64,000 bases of DNA from Chitinophaga barathri (GCF_003807585.1 NZ_RMBX01000001.1:744001-808000); one strand, 5' to 3'. Positions 34,329 to 44,750 are shown, numbered from the stretch's first letter. Numbers and translations: made by a program. The notes: generated from the sequence alone by a model not told the origin.

Positions 34329-35585
34329 ATGGCTTTTGATCTCATTGACACCCTGAAAAACCTTTTCAACAATGATTTTAGCAATAAAGCCGCCGCTCAG
34401 TTAGGCGAAAATGAATCCAGCGTACAAAAGGCCCTCGGCGGTATCATCCCGGCCGTGCTGACCGGCCTGCTTAATAAAGCCGGCTCCGGCGATACGGGCG
34501 GGCTTATCGGGATGATCAAAGACGCAGCGGGAGCCAATCTCTCCCAGCTGGGCAACCTGGGCAGCGGATTGCCCGCAGGGCTGCTGGCAAAAGGCGCGGA
34601 CGTCCTGCGCTCGTTGTTTGGCAACAAGGCCGGTGACCTGACAGGCGCCATTGCCAGTTATGCCGGCATCAAAGTACAATCCGCCGAAACGCTCCTGCAA
34701 ACGGCCGCACCCGCCTCATTGGGTGTGATCGGGCAGCAGGCCGCCGCACAAAACCTCAGCCCCTCTGGCATCCTCGATATCCTGAACAGCCAGAAAGACA
34801 AAATACTCGCCGCCGTGCCCTCGGGCCTCGGCCTAGCCAGCCTGCTGGGTGTAGGCAGCCTGGGCGATATCGGGAACAAACTTTCCGGCATCGCCAGCTC
34901 GCTGAAACATACGGCAAACAGTGTAGGCGGCGCTGTTACCACCACCGGCGGCAACCGCTGGATCACCTGGCTGATCATCGCCATTGCGCTGATCTTATTG
35001 CTCTGGTGGCTCCTGAAAGGATGCGGCGGGCAACACAGCACTCCGGTGGCCGATTCCCTGGCGGTTTCGCATATGGAAGACACTGCGGTGGGCGCCGTCA
35101 CCACAGCACCCGTTGCCACCCGCGAATCCATCAAGGTGACCCTGCCGGACGGTACGGTACTGGATGCGTATAAAGGCGGTATAGAAGACCGGCTGGTGAT
35201 GTTCCTCCAGGATCCAAATACCAAAGGGGGCAAAGACCAGTGGTTCGACTTCGATAACCTCAACTTCAAAACCGGCAGCGCCGAGATCACCCCTGAAAGC
35301 CAGGGACAGATCAACAACCTGGCGGCCATCATGAACGCATTCCCGAAAGCCAAGATCAAAATAGGCGGGTATACGGATGCCACCGGTGATGCAAAAGCCA
35401 ACCTGAAACTGTCGCAGGACAGGGCCGAAGCAGTTACTCATGCACTGGGCGCTGCAAACGTAAAACCGGTACAGTTGCTGGGTGGGGAAGGTTACGGCTC
35501 ACAGTTTGCCAAAGCCGCGGCGGATGCGCCTGATGAAGAACGTCAGAAAGACAGGAGGATATCTGTAAGCGTAAGGGAGAAATAA
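34329..35585 (+). CDS. DUF937 / OmpA-family membrane protein
   Basis: 418 aa. The N-terminal half is a DUF937-like helical domain (GENESSVQKALGGIIPAVLTGLL, repeated Gly/Leu-rich helices to residue ~200). One transmembrane helix follows (about 217-237, ITWLIIAIALILLLWWLL), then a linker and a C-terminal OmpA-like peptidoglycan-binding domain (NFKTGSAEITPESQ, IKIGGYTDATGDAKANLKLSQDRAEAV). The topology places the OmpA domain in the periplasm. Function of DUF937 is unknown. Confidence 0.85.
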   Translation: MAFDLIDTLKNLFNNDFSNKAAAQLGENESSVQKALGGIIPAVLTGLLNKAGSGDTGGLIGMIKDAAGANLSQLGNLGSGLPAGLLAKGADVLRSLFGNKAGDLTGAIASYAGIKVQSAETLLQTAAPASLGVIGQQAAAQNLSPSGILDILNSQKDKILAAVPSGLGLASLLGVGSLGDIGNKLSGIASSLKHTANSVGGAVTTTGGNRWITWLIIAIALILLLWWLLKGCGGQHSTPVADSLAVSHMEDTAVGAVTTAPVATRESIKVTLPDGTVLDAYKGGIEDRLVMFLQDPNTKGGKDQWFDFDNLNFKTGSAEITPESQGQINNLAAIMNAFPKAKIKIGGYTDATGDAKANLKLSQDRAEAVTHALGAANVKPVQLLGGEGYGSQFAKAAADAPDEERQKDRRISVSVREK

Positions 35586-35609
35586 CAAACTAAACCTGAT
35601 AAAAACGGA

Positions 35610-35638
35610 AGAGAGGGCTTATGGCCCTCTCTTTTTTT
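35610..35638 (+). terminator. Terminator after the OmpA-family gene
   Basis: AGAGAGGGC (35610-35618) pairs with GCCCTCTCT (35624-35632), loop TTATG, followed by seven T. It reaches the end of the convergent DUF3857 gene. Confidence 0.85.
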
Positions 35639-37544
35639 ATGCTTCCTTTTTTACCAGGATGACCCTGTTTCGGTCAGTTTTGTATATCATATTCAAAAAC
35701 TCTTCCAGCGCGGAATAATCCTTTGCGGGGTATTGCCCCGCCCGCAGCTCCAGTGTGCGGAAATAAGTGATCTTATTGCCTTCCACTTTCACGCTGGCCT
35801 GGTACATCCCAAACCGGCTCTCCACCTTCACCGGCTGGAATACGGACTCCGGCGTGTAACCGTTGGGGATCAGGATCTCCACCGTATCCACATCGCGGGT
35901 GGGCGTACGGAGCCAGATATCTGCCTTGCGGGCTTCGTCCTGCGTGAGTTTGAGGGTATTCCTGTTCAGCACGTTGGGCACAATAAAAAACCTTTTACCG
36001 CTCACGGACGCGTAGTTCGGAACGGTAATCTCCAGGTCTTCCGTCATTTCCGGAACGGGTCTGGCCTGCGGGTGCGGCGTGTAATGGAATTTGCGGATAT
36101 CGTAGCTGGAGAGGTTCAGTTTTTCCTTTAATATGTCCAGCTGTTTTTCCGCCGATACGCTGGTGATCAGGCTGTGATACCAGTCCTGGCGGGGACCGGT
36201 GAACAGTGTGGCCGATGTGCCGGTCAGGTTGCCGTCTTCGTCCACAGTGGCTTTTACTTTACCTGCGCGCAGGTTCTGATCCAGTGTGTATACCGGCGTG
36301 CGTACCAGTTTGCCGCCATTTTCGGTCACGAGCAATACCGGCCTGCCATCGGTAAAATCGCCGAGGTACCCGGCAGGCTGGATCTGGCTGGTACATTCCA
36401 GCCACACCGTGTCCTTTGCCATGGGCACACACAGGATCATATGGTTGAACTGGTTTGCGGCAAAATCTTCGATAAAATCCGTTTCCCCTTCACCGGCTTT
36501 CACCAGCGCGCAGTGCGAGCGGATGCCCGCTTCTTTCAGGAGGGAGAACATATAATTGGACAGCGCTTTACAATCCCCGTAACGGTTATTGGCCACGTAA
36601 GCGGCGTCAAAGGTTTGCCAGCCGCCTATACCCAGCTGAACGCTGATGTAACGGGTATTCTGCTGCATGTATTCATAAAGGACGCGCACTTTTTCGCGTG
36701 GATCCTGCACGTTGTCCGTCAGCTGGTGAACCGTGGTTTTGATCTTGTCCGGCAATACATCGCGGCCGCCGTTGAGCACGCCGAGGAAGGTGCCAAAATC
36801 TTCCCAGGTTTTCATTTTACCGGTGTAGCTGCCGTATGCAAAATCGCTCGGCGCCAGGTACACCATTACAGAGCGCGTTCTCCAGGGGCTTGCAAGCGTT
36901 TCCGCTTTTTGCGCGGGGATATCTTTTACTTCCCATACAAAGGTCTTATCTCCTTTGCCGGGCACCTGTAAAGGCTGGCCGTTGTAATTGAACTGCCTGT
37001 ACCGGAGATCGTAATCCGCCGGAACCGTTACGGACAGGCGGCTTTGTTCCACCGCGTAGTTATCCGTTCCCTGCGGCACCCATGGCGCAAAGTTCGCCGA
37101 TCCGCGCTCGCGGTACTCCACTTCGTATTCTATCGTGTAGGGATATACTTTGTAGTAGAAATCATGGGATTTCACCCGGCTGTCGTCGTAAAGGTTATTA
37201 TCGCTCACCCCGCTTGCATCGCGGACCTCGCTTTGTTTCAGTTTACGCAGCTGTTTGCCCGAAGCATCATACAACGCACCACGGAACTCGGTGATGCTGC
37301 GCTCCTTGTCGTACCAGGTGCTGAAGCCTGAGTATTTTTCCCCCTTTTCATTCAGAATGGTCATTACGATCCGATGCGTGAGCCGCACATCTTTGATATC
37401 ATGCAGCTTCATGGTTACTTCTTCCAGGCGCTGCACCACATCCGCATTTTTCAGCAGGGCCGGGGGAATGGCGCTTACCGGATACTCCGGGTCACCGGCT
37501 AAAGCCGTGACGCTGATCAGTAATAATAATGCCGTTAGTCTCAT
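35637..37544 (-). CDS. DUF3857 / transglutaminase-like protein with apparent catalytic Cys
   Basis: 635-aa exported protein: signal peptide (about 1-17), DUF3857 beta domain (about 45-240), then a transglutaminase-like core with Cys325 in YGDCKALSNYM and a later FNHMILCVP that can supply the catalytic His. The C-terminal ~200 residues form a beta-rich DUF2569/DUF3858-like region. Such proteins are common in Bacteroidota envelopes; whether they cleave or cross-link is unknown. Its start overlaps the stop of the upstream paralogue by four bases (ATGA). Confidence 0.8.
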   Translation of the reverse strand: MRLTALLLLISVTALAGDPEYPVSAIPPALLKNADVVQRLEEVTMKLHDIKDVRLTHRIVMTILNEKGEKYSGFSTWYDKERSITEFRGALYDASGKQLRKLKQSEVRDASGVSDNNLYDDSRVKSHDFYYKVYPYTIEYEVEYRERGSANFAPWVPQGTDNYAVEQSRLSVTVPADYDLRYRQFNYNGQPLQVPGKGDKTFVWEVKDIPAQKAETLASPWRTRSVMVYLAPSDFAYGSYTGKMKTWEDFGTFLGVLNGGRDVLPDKIKTTVHQLTDNVQDPREKVRVLYEYMQQNTRYISVQLGIGGWQTFDAAYVANNRYGDCKALSNYMFSLLKEAGIRSHCALVKAGEGETDFIEDFAANQFNHMILCVPMAKDTVWLECTSQIQPAGYLGDFTDGRPVLLVTENGGKLVRTPVYTLDQNLRAGKVKATVDEDGNLTGTSATLFTGPRQDWYHSLITSVSAEKQLDILKEKLNLSSYDIRKFHYTPHPQARPVPEMTEDLEITVPNYASVSGKRFFIVPNVLNRNTLKLTQDEARKADIWLRTPTRDVDTVEILIPNGYTPESVFQPVKVESRFGMYQASVKVEGNKITYFRTLELRAGQYPAKDYSALEEFLNMIYKTDRNRVILVKKEA

Positions 37545-39553
37545 GATTTTTTCTTTAAAACGATCTGTTCAGCCTGCTTTTTTACCACCACATCAAAAAA
37601 TTCGCGGAGCGAATCATACTCTTCCGGCTCATACAGGGCGCGGCTGAGCTTCACGCGCGAGCGCAGCTGGATCAGGTTGCCTTCCTGCTGAACGATATAC
37701 TGGAATATCCCTTCGCCGTCGTTGTATTTTACGATGGTGGATTTGGGTATTTCTTCTACGGAGTAGTTGTCCGGCACCTGGAGGCTGAGGGTAAAATTCA
37801 CATCCCTTACAGCCGGCATTTCCACCGGGTAGGTACGCACGGCGGATTTGAAGGGATTGGTGCGCATGGATTCGGAGAACATCGGGTGGAGGTACAGCAT
37901 ACCGCCTTCGTCCAGCCCGGTCAGTTTAAAATCATATTCCACCACGGCCTGTTCGCTGTAATCTTTGAGATACCCGATCTTGCCGTTCTTCAGCTCAATG
38001 TCCGACATAAACCCTTTGGATACTTCCTTAAAATAATCCTCCTCTCCTTTTTCCTTGATACGGGAACGCAGGTCGTACGATTCAAAATAAGTAAGCTGAC
38101 GCTGGTAGTGGCCTTCAAACCCACCTTTTTCGTTCGGAGAAATAAAGATGCCGGCTACGGTTGCTTCGCGCAGGGAATCTGATTCAAAAGTCAGCGGTGT
38201 GGCATCCACATCCACCTTCCGTGCATGACCGTTGTAAGCGGAGGCATGCAGCTTGCCGAATCCCAGGTAAGGGCGGGTGGCGTCCATGTAATATTCCGCG
38301 CCGTCCACATTCAGGCTCACCACCGTATAGTTCAGCTTGGAGCGGATGGGATAGATGGGATAAGTTTTGCCATGCGCCCTGGTACTGAGTATTACCGGCA
38401 CTGCATACAACCCGGCTTTCCGCAGCATGGCAGTGAGCAGCAGGTTGATGTCCGCCACGTTCCCGTTGCGTTTGCTGAAGACGGTCTTCAACGGCTGTGA
38501 TGTATAGAGGGCGGAATAGTCGGTACAGGTATAATTGTCACGCACATAACCATATATTTTCTCTGCTTTTTCCTTCGCGCTGGCTACGCCTTTGGTCAGC
38601 TCTTCCACCTTGTCTCCCAGGAAGCCGTTGCTTTTATCGAGGTCCGCGGCGTAGTCCACGTCTTTCATCAGCTCTTCCGTGTATTTCTCCCATGTACTCA
38701 TAATCTGGCGCAAAGGCGCATCCGGGAAACGGACGGAGGCCAGCTGAAATTCGATATAGCTGAGGTGATTGGAAAGCGTGGTGACGTAATTTTCTTCCTT
38801 CAGTTCGGGTATATCCTTCATTACCCAGCGGTGGCGGGTTATGCCGGGGGATACCGTCACGCTTTCCGAACGGCCACCGGGCTGGGGCACCCGGAAACTG
38901 TAGGTTTTACGGCCATCTTCGCTGTCTTTGATATGAAACGGGTGATACCCCTGGCTGAGGAATATGTAATGGAAATACTCCGGCAGTGTCACTTCATATT
39001 CGCTCCACAGCACTGGTGCGCTCGTGGACTGGAAAGACCATGGGCGCAGGTAATGGGGGAACTCGGAATTGATAGTGTAAGAATATTCAATAATGGAGCC
39101 TTCCTTTACGGCCGGCAGTGTAAACTTTTTGAGAATGCTGTTTTTGTCCAGCTTTTCGGTGAATACGGATTTGCTCTCCAGTTTGGTTTCCACCACTTCG
39201 CCGTTTTCCAGGTTGTAGGTCACCGCTTTGAGATTGATCATCCGTTCTTCATCGGAGCCGTTCGAGTGCAGGTATATGGAGACGTTTGCACGGTCATACC
39301 CGTTTTTGTTGAGGATATGAATACGCTGGTATATTTTATATACCTGCATAAAGTCGTCCGTACCGGATTCGAATGCGGTGGAGCCTACGTCTGCGATCAC
39401 CACCGCGCTGGCGGATGAGTCGATCTTGTAGGGAGCTTTACGGAAGTCTTCGGGTTTGACCTTACCGAAGGAAACGGGTGTTTTGTCCTGTGCGTTAGTC
39501 AAACAAACGAAAAGGGACATTCCCAGGAGCAGAAAAATTGATTTGCCGGGCAT
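37541..39553 (-). CDS. DUF3857 / transglutaminase-like protein lacking the catalytic Cys
   Basis: 670-aa paralogue with signal peptide (MPGKSIFLLLGMSLFVCLTNAQ) and the same DUF3857 plus transglutaminase layout. At the position of the catalytic Cys of its neighbour (YGDCKAL) it has GNVADIN (364-370), so it is likely a non-catalytic member. It is translated first and coupled to the Cys-bearing gene, which suggests a pair working as heteromer or as scaffold and enzyme. Confidence 0.78.
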   Translation of the reverse strand: MPGKSIFLLLGMSLFVCLTNAQDKTPVSFGKVKPEDFRKAPYKIDSSASAVVIADVGSTAFESGTDDFMQVYKIYQRIHILNKNGYDRANVSIYLHSNGSDEERMINLKAVTYNLENGEVVETKLESKSVFTEKLDKNSILKKFTLPAVKEGSIIEYSYTINSEFPHYLRPWSFQSTSAPVLWSEYEVTLPEYFHYIFLSQGYHPFHIKDSEDGRKTYSFRVPQPGGRSESVTVSPGITRHRWVMKDIPELKEENYVTTLSNHLSYIEFQLASVRFPDAPLRQIMSTWEKYTEELMKDVDYAADLDKSNGFLGDKVEELTKGVASAKEKAEKIYGYVRDNYTCTDYSALYTSQPLKTVFSKRNGNVADINLLLTAMLRKAGLYAVPVILSTRAHGKTYPIYPIRSKLNYTVVSLNVDGAEYYMDATRPYLGFGKLHASAYNGHARKVDVDATPLTFESDSLREATVAGIFISPNEKGGFEGHYQRQLTYFESYDLRSRIKEKGEEDYFKEVSKGFMSDIELKNGKIGYLKDYSEQAVVEYDFKLTGLDEGGMLYLHPMFSESMRTNPFKSAVRTYPVEMPAVRDVNFTLSLQVPDNYSVEEIPKSTIVKYNDGEGIFQYIVQQEGNLIQLRSRVKLSRALYEPEEYDSLREFFDVVVKKQAEQIVLKKKS

Positions 39554-39663
39554 TACTAAGGTTGATTAGGTAAAGGGTGTATTTTCCGGGGGTAAATGTA
39601 GATATTTTTTTCGTTAGTCCACAAGGAGTGCCGGGCGCGGCGAATATTGTAACTTGCGGCAGA

Positions 39664-40590
39664 ATGCGGACACCGGAAAAAAATACCCTGCTGATCAAGC
39701 AGAAAGCCCGTACCCTGGGGTTTGACCATTGCGGGATCGCGAAGGCTGAGCAGCTGACGGAAGATGCTTACCGGCTGGAGCAGTGGCTGCAGCAGGGTAT
39801 GCACGGGAATATGCAGTACATGGAGAATTATTTCGACAAACGGATAGATCCCAGGCTGCTGGTGGACGGGGCGCAATCCGTGATCACCCTGCTGCTGAAC
39901 TATTACCCCGTACAGGAACAGCAGCCGGAAGCCCCGAAGTTGGCCAAATACGCTTATGGCAGGGATTACCACGATGTGATCAGGGAGAAGCTGAATACGC
40001 TGCTGGCGGACCTCCGCGTGGAGATCGGGGATATCCAGGGGCGTGGCTTCGTGGATTCCGCCCCGGTGCTGGAGCGAAGCTGGGCGCAGCGGAGCGGCCT
40101 GGGCTGGATCGGCAAAAACGGCAACCTGATACACAAACAGGCCGGGAGTTTTTTCTTTATCGCCACGCTGATCGTGGACATCCCGCTGGTGTATGACGGC
40201 CCCGCCGCCGACTATTGCGGCTCCTGCACCCGCTGCCTTGACGCCTGCCCCACGGGGGCCCTGGTGTCGCCCACGGTGGTGGATGGCAGCCGGTGTATCT
40301 CCTATTATACGATCGAACTGAAGGATATGCTGATCCCCGCTTCCATGCAGGGAAAGTTTGAAAACTGGATGTTCGGCTGCGACATCTGCCAGGACGTATG
40401 CCCCTGGAACCGCTTTTCCAAGCCCAATACTGAGTTCGCCCCGATCCCGGAAGTGCTCAATTTCACCACTTCGCAGTGGGAGGAAATGACCGAAGAAGAA
40501 TTTAAACGGATATTTGCCAAATCTCCCTTGAAACGCAGTAAATACGCGGGTATCCGCAGGAATCTCAAATTCCTGGGACGGCCGGAATAA
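39664..40590 (+). CDS. queG: Epoxyqueuosine reductase
   Basis: Cobalamin- and iron-sulfur-dependent enzyme for the last step of queuosine synthesis in tRNA. 308 aa from ATG 39664. It shows the N-terminal [35 protein letters not shown], and two [4Fe-4S] motifs: [16 protein letters not shown] and [11 protein letters not shown]. The upstream in-frame ATG at 39577 adds 29 residues without family similarity. Confidence 0.93.
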   Translation: MRTPEKNTLLIKQKARTLGFDHCGIAKAEQLTEDAYRLEQWLQQGMHGNMQYMENYFDKRIDPRLLVDGAQSVITLLLNYYPVQEQQPEAPKLAKYAYGRDYHDVIREKLNTLLADLRVEIGDIQGRGFVDSAPVLERSWAQRSGLGWIGKNGNLIHKQAGSFFFIATLIVDIPLVYDGPAADYCGSCTRCLDACPTGALVSPTVVDGSRCISYYTIELKDMLIPASMQGKFENWMFGCDICQDVCPWNRFSKPNTEFAPIPEVLNFTTSQWEEMTEEEFKRIFAKSPLKRSKYAGIRRNLKFLGRPE

Positions 40591-40821
40591 CCTGGCCTGC
40601 AAACACCCGCCGGCGCGGCAGCCCGCAGCGCCCGGATATACACTTTCCAATTTGTCACCTGATTGTATCAAAACCTTCCATCCCTCCTTTGAAGGATACC
40701 ACATCTGACACACAAATGTCATATTAAAGACGTGTACAATACGATTAGTAGTGGAAAATATTAGATTGACAGTACGTGTGATAAGCTACCGTGTATTTGT
40801 TTACCTGCCAAAATCAACCCA

Positions 40822-42702
40822 ATGCGTACTTATTTGCTACTCTTCCTGGCAATGATGGGGTACTGCCTTCACCTGGCACCGCCTGTCAAAGCCCAAAGCA
40901 GCAATGCTGCTCCTTCCCAGCATCTTGTGTTCAGTTTTCCCGCGGATGCGTCATTAAAAATGATGAAAGTAAAGATCACGCAAACCGCCTACACATCGTA
41001 TTTTTCCGTGTTCAACTGGAGCGGCGGTTATGCCGGCCTACAGCACACGCCGGACAGTTCTTCCGGTTCCTCCAAGATCCTGATCGCCTCCCAGTGGGAC
41101 CCTAACACGGCGGGCGGCGTGTTTGCACGGCAGGCTTACCTTGGCCAGGGCACCATTTACAGCCGCTTCGGCGGCGAGGGCGACGGCGCCAAGACCATCA
41201 ATCCCTACAACTGGACGTTGAACACCTGGTACAATTTCGTGATCAGGGCCTGGAAGCTGAACGGGGAACTGTTTATCGGCACCTTTGTGCAGAACCTCAG
41301 CACTAATCAATGGTTTCACACCTCTACCCTGGCCATTCCCACGCGTACCACCTTCCTGGGCTCAGGCTCCGGCGCGTTCCTGGAAAACTGGCATGGCAGC
41401 GATCCCCGCTTCGACGGGCGTTTTGTGCGCAAAGCCTATTTTAAGGACTGCTGGAACCGTACAGATGCCGGCGTCTGGCAAAAATCCAGCAGCCGTTATT
41501 TCAACTGCAATGCAAACGATGCATACCGCAATGGGATCTACGACCTGGCTTACAACGCCGGTTTCGACAGTGGGGAAGACGCCTACTTTATGGAACATGG
41601 CGGGAACGTAACGCCCAGCGCGGCCTTCAATGGCGGCCGTACGCTGGACCTGCCCGTGCAGACCAACCAGGCCAGTACCCCTGCCCTCACCGTGGGTGAA
41701 GTAAGCACCGTAAGCGCATCGTACAGCGCGGGAGCCGTCACCGTCAACTGGGCCAATAACAACACCAAAAGCCCACAGTTTTCCTCCACCGTGGAGATAC
41801 TGAATTCATCCGCCACCGTGGTGGGTTCTTCCACCGAAACGCTGCCACAGAAACGCAGCGCGGTGATCTCCGGGACATTACCGGCCGGTACCTATACCGC
41901 CCGCGTTACGATCACGGATATATTCGGCGGCGTATCCGCAGCGAAGACCGTGACATTCACCGCGGGCTCAGGCGGGATATCCGGCAACTGGTATAAGATC
42001 AAAAACGTTCACAGCGGGAAATACCTGGGGATAGAGAATAGCAGCACTGCCAACCTCGCCTACATAGCACAGTATACCACGGGCAGCAGCAACAACCTGC
42101 AATGGAAACTGGTAGCCCAGGGAAGCAACTATGTGCTGGTGAACCGCAACAGCGGCAAAGCGATAGACATCGCAAACAGCGACCAGACACCCGGTGTACA
42201 GATCATCCAGTATACTGTTACCAATGGCCTCAACCAGCAATGGCAGCTGGTATCCGCAGGATCTGGCTCCTACCTGATCCGCACCGCCATGAGCAGCGGG
42301 AACATCATCGATAATCCCGGCAGCAGCACGGCCGATGGCACCAAAATGATACTCTACGCGGCCAACGGCGCCACAGGAACGCCTAACCAGCGATGGGTGC
42401 TGGAAGATACAGGCGTGCCATCTTCGATGCAGATGCTGGCCTATACCAAACCGGGCGCCGCCACAACTGTTTCAGAGGAAGCCCAGGTTTTGAAAGTCTC
42501 TCCGAACCCGGCGTCCTCCTTCGTGTATGTGGATCTGCCGGCTAAAGGGACCGAAATCAGGGTATTTAATATGAACGGGGCGCTGGTGAAAGTGGTGAAA
42601 GGAGACCTTTCCGGGAAAGTGCGCGTGGATATATCCGGGCTTGGCGCCGGGATGTATATCATACATTTTGAAGGGAAACAGGTGCGGTTTATCAAACAAT
42701 AA
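40822..42702 (+). CDS. DUF3472 protein with ricin-type lectin domain and type IX secretion tail
   Basis: 626-aa secreted protein: signal peptide (about 1-25), DUF3472 beta domain (about 50-270, with YAGLQHTPDSSSGSSKILIASQ), an Ig-like linker (about 290-380), a ricin B-like beta-trefoil (about 385-545, repeated NSGKAIDIANSD and QQWQLV motifs) and a C-terminal type IX sorting domain (VSPNPASSFVYVDLP to FIKQ). It is likely a cell-surface or released carbohydrate-binding protein. DUF3472 has no established function. Confidence 0.82.
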   Translation: MRTYLLLFLAMMGYCLHLAPPVKAQSSNAAPSQHLVFSFPADASLKMMKVKITQTAYTSYFSVFNWSGGYAGLQHTPDSSSGSSKILIASQWDPNTAGGVFARQAYLGQGTIYSRFGGEGDGAKTINPYNWTLNTWYNFVIRAWKLNGELFIGTFVQNLSTNQWFHTSTLAIPTRTTFLGSGSGAFLENWHGSDPRFDGRFVRKAYFKDCWNRTDAGVWQKSSSRYFNCNANDAYRNGIYDLAYNAGFDSGEDAYFMEHGGNVTPSAAFNGGRTLDLPVQTNQASTPALTVGEVSTVSASYSAGAVTVNWANNNTKSPQFSSTVEILNSSATVVGSSTETLPQKRSAVISGTLPAGTYTARVTITDIFGGVSAAKTVTFTAGSGGISGNWYKIKNVHSGKYLGIENSSTANLAYIAQYTTGSSNNLQWKLVAQGSNYVLVNRNSGKAIDIANSDQTPGVQIIQYTVTNGLNQQWQLVSAGSGSYLIRTAMSSGNIIDNPGSSTADGTKMILYAANGATGTPNQRWVLEDTGVPSSMQMLAYTKPGAATTVSEEAQVLKVSPNPASSFVYVDLPAKGTEIRVFNMNGALVKVVKGDLSGKVRVDISGLGAGMYIIHFEGKQVRFIKQ

Positions 42703-42752
42703 CGGGTACCTCCTTTTAATAGGAGCCTTCAGCATCATACTTTTTCATACAC

Positions 42753-42784
42753 AAAAGCGTCCGGGTGATACCCGGACGCTTTTT
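42753..42784. terminator. Bidirectional terminator between two convergent genes
   Basis: Perfect 14-bp arms 42753-42766 and 42770-42783 around GAT, with A-tract on the left and T-tract on the right, so it works for the DUF3472 gene and the convergent cytochrome-like gene. Confidence 0.88.
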
Positions 42785-42806
42785 AATTAAAGCATTTTTA
42801 TCAGTC

Positions 42807-44201
42807 TTAATGCCAGAACCGGCTGCGGGTATTATGCCGCCTGAATTTCCGGATTGCCTCTATATTGTTTGTGAGCCGGGTGGATTGTCCGGGTGATTTG
42901 GCCTGCTCATAGGCGGGTATTGATTTAAAAGCCATGACCATATCATAATCCATTGCCACCTGGCCTGTATCAAAAGGTATATTCCCGTAATTATTCCTGA
43001 ACCACAAATTCCATTGCGGGCCGCCCGGTGTAAACACCAGTAATGAATCCGAGGTGGGGACCGGGCCGGGCAGCAGGAAGGAAACAAATGCATCCTGGGC
43101 CGGGCTATGGCAGCTCATGCAGGAAGACAATGCCAGGTTCTTATAAGGCTGGCCCGTGTTGATATCGTAAGCCAGCTGGGCAACGGCGCCATCATTCGGC
43201 CCGCTCAGCCTGCCGCCCCAACCCAGTGTTTCCGTACTGTATTGCGGCGCGGCCGGGTTAATGACAGTCTCATACAATGGAGGATAAGGAGGAGAAAGAG
43301 GGCTGTTCACTCCCGGATCGTTTCCCCACATGGCGCCCAGGGGCACCATTTTATCCCACAACGACCCCTGCACATCCTTGTTGTATACAAACGTGGAATA
43401 CACCCATCCTGTTTGCGGTGATGCGATGCTATCCTTCACGATAACGTCCATCTGGAAAAAACTCACCTTACGGACCTGGTATCCGCCCCTGGGATCCTCC
43501 CCCGTCGGGATGGTATCATACACGCTCATGATCTGCGCATCTTTCATCACCGGCCATTCCGGGTAGTTGATATTTGAAAATGCAAGTTTTACGACGATGC
43601 TGCCTTCTGTGAACTGGGAGGCATTATTGATGAGGTTCACCTTTTCACCGGTTTTTCCCCATATCTGCCCTACCGTATAAGCCGCCGTGGAATCATACAG
43701 TACCAGCACGTACCCGGCTTCGTCCACTTTCAGGGACTTAAACATATTGGCGGGATTGCCGTTGCCCAGGTAGGTGCCCAGGATGGCTTCCCTTTGCGTT
43801 CCCAGCCAGGGCTCGTGAAACCAGCCGTATTGCGCGGCCGTCCAGGCGGCATTGTCCGTAAAGAAGGGCAATACGTTCGGCGCGATATAACTTTTTAAAG
43901 AATCCATAAAGATCAGCGCATTGGCGCTGGACAGCGGTTGCCCATTCAGCGCCTGCTGCCAGGGTGGATTCACTACCGGCGCCACCGTGGTGGGATAGTC
44001 GTGGCTGAGCACAAAAAGAGGGGCATCGTACTGCGATTTAGAGGGCACTGAGTCGCGGTGGTTCTGAAAAGCACCGTCCAGCTGAAGGGTTTCAGATGTT
44101 TCGCCGTCTTTAGGTTTGCTGGTGTTGACGCAGCTGTAGGCCGCAAAGAAAATAACAACCGGTATACACAACGCGGCTGCAAGGGTTGACTTTTTTTTCA
44201 T
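42807..44201 (-). CDS. Lipoprotein with a cytochrome-c-type heme motif
   Basis: 464 aa with signal peptide ending in a lipobox (AAYSC, Cys about 24) and one CxxCH motif, CMSCH (361-365), for covalent heme c. The N-terminal 330 residues are beta-rich with no family I recognise. The spacing after CMSCH (a Met in AMDYDMVMAF) allows an axial Met ligand but I cannot assign it. It may be a terminal electron acceptor or donor module at the outer membrane. It has no neighbours on its strand. Confidence 0.68.
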   Translation of the reverse strand: MKKKSTLAAALCIPVVIFFAAYSCVNTSKPKDGETSETLQLDGAFQNHRDSVPSKSQYDAPLFVLSHDYPTTVAPVVNPPWQQALNGQPLSSANALIFMDSLKSYIAPNVLPFFTDNAAWTAAQYGWFHEPWLGTQREAILGTYLGNGNPANMFKSLKVDEAGYVLVLYDSTAAYTVGQIWGKTGEKVNLINNASQFTEGSIVVKLAFSNINYPEWPVMKDAQIMSVYDTIPTGEDPRGGYQVRKVSFFQMDVIVKDSIASPQTGWVYSTFVYNKDVQGSLWDKMVPLGAMWGNDPGVNSPLSPPYPPLYETVINPAAPQYSTETLGWGGRLSGPNDGAVAQLAYDINTGQPYKNLALSSCMSCHSPAQDAFVSFLLPGPVPTSDSLLVFTPGGPQWNLWFRNNYGNIPFDTGQVAMDYDMVMAFKSIPAYEQAKSPGQSTRLTNNIEAIRKFRRHNTRSRFWH

Positions 44202-44371
44202 AGCACTTTACAATTGAGGGTTTAACTATTGGTTTAACAATTCATATGATTGAGAAAGTGCTTATCCGGGATTCTTATCAAATAGGTGGTTAAATGTATG
44301 ATAAAAAGCAACCCTTTCAACATTGGATGTGACAACATATAAAAGAACGGCTGTTGAGAAATAAAAAAATA

Positions 44372-44403
44372 TTTGCGCAGTTAAGTGACTTCACATATAT
44401 TTG
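44372..44403 (+). promoter_or_regulatory. Promoter of the ArsR-type operon
   Basis: TTTG at 44372-44375 and TATATTTG at 44396-44403 with a 20-base spacer fit the Bacteroidota consensus. The ATG follows 18 bases later, leaving little room for operator sequence other than across the promoter itself. Confidence 0.75.
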
Positions 44404-44421
44404 CAGTCAAATAGCTGCGTA

Positions 44422-44745
44422 ATGGAATTAAGAAGAGACGTATTTCAGGCCATCGCTGATCCCACCCGCCGGGCGATCATTGTTTTGGTGGCGCTCCATG
44501 CAATGACGCCCAGCGCCATTGCCGAAAACTTCGACTCATCGAGGCAAACGATATCCAAACATATACAGATCCTTGCAGAGTGTGAGTTACTTGAACAGAC
44601 ACAGAACGGAAGAGAGATTTATTACCACTTAAATCCAAAAAAAATGAAAGAGATAGCAGATTTCATTGAACCATTCCGCAAGTTGTGGGATGAAAGATTT
44701 AATAAACTGGAAAGTGTAATGAAAAAATTCAAACCCAAAAAATAG
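44422..44745 (+). CDS. ArsR family transcriptional regulator
   Basis: Winged-helix repressor of 107 aa: [17 protein letters not shown], recognition helix around [13 protein letters not shown], wing [11 protein letters not shown]. No Cys-rich metal site is obvious; the only Cys in the body is in AECELL. It heads an operon of SRPBCC, DoxX and YdeI-like genes; ArsR-plus-AHSA1 pairs are common in Bacteroidota and probably autoregulated. Inducer unknown. Confidence 0.85.
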   Translation: MELRRDVFQAIADPTRRAIIVLVALHAMTPSAIAENFDSSRQTISKHIQILAECELLEQTQNGREIYYHLNPKKMKEIADFIEPFRKLWDERFNKLESVMKKFKPKK

Positions 44746-44750
44746 AGGAT

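Noticed and set aside
39556..40722. 388-codon minus-strand frame over queG
   Set aside because: The plus-strand QueG carries both iron-sulfur motifs; the antisense frame has none and low-complexity Pro/Arg/His content.
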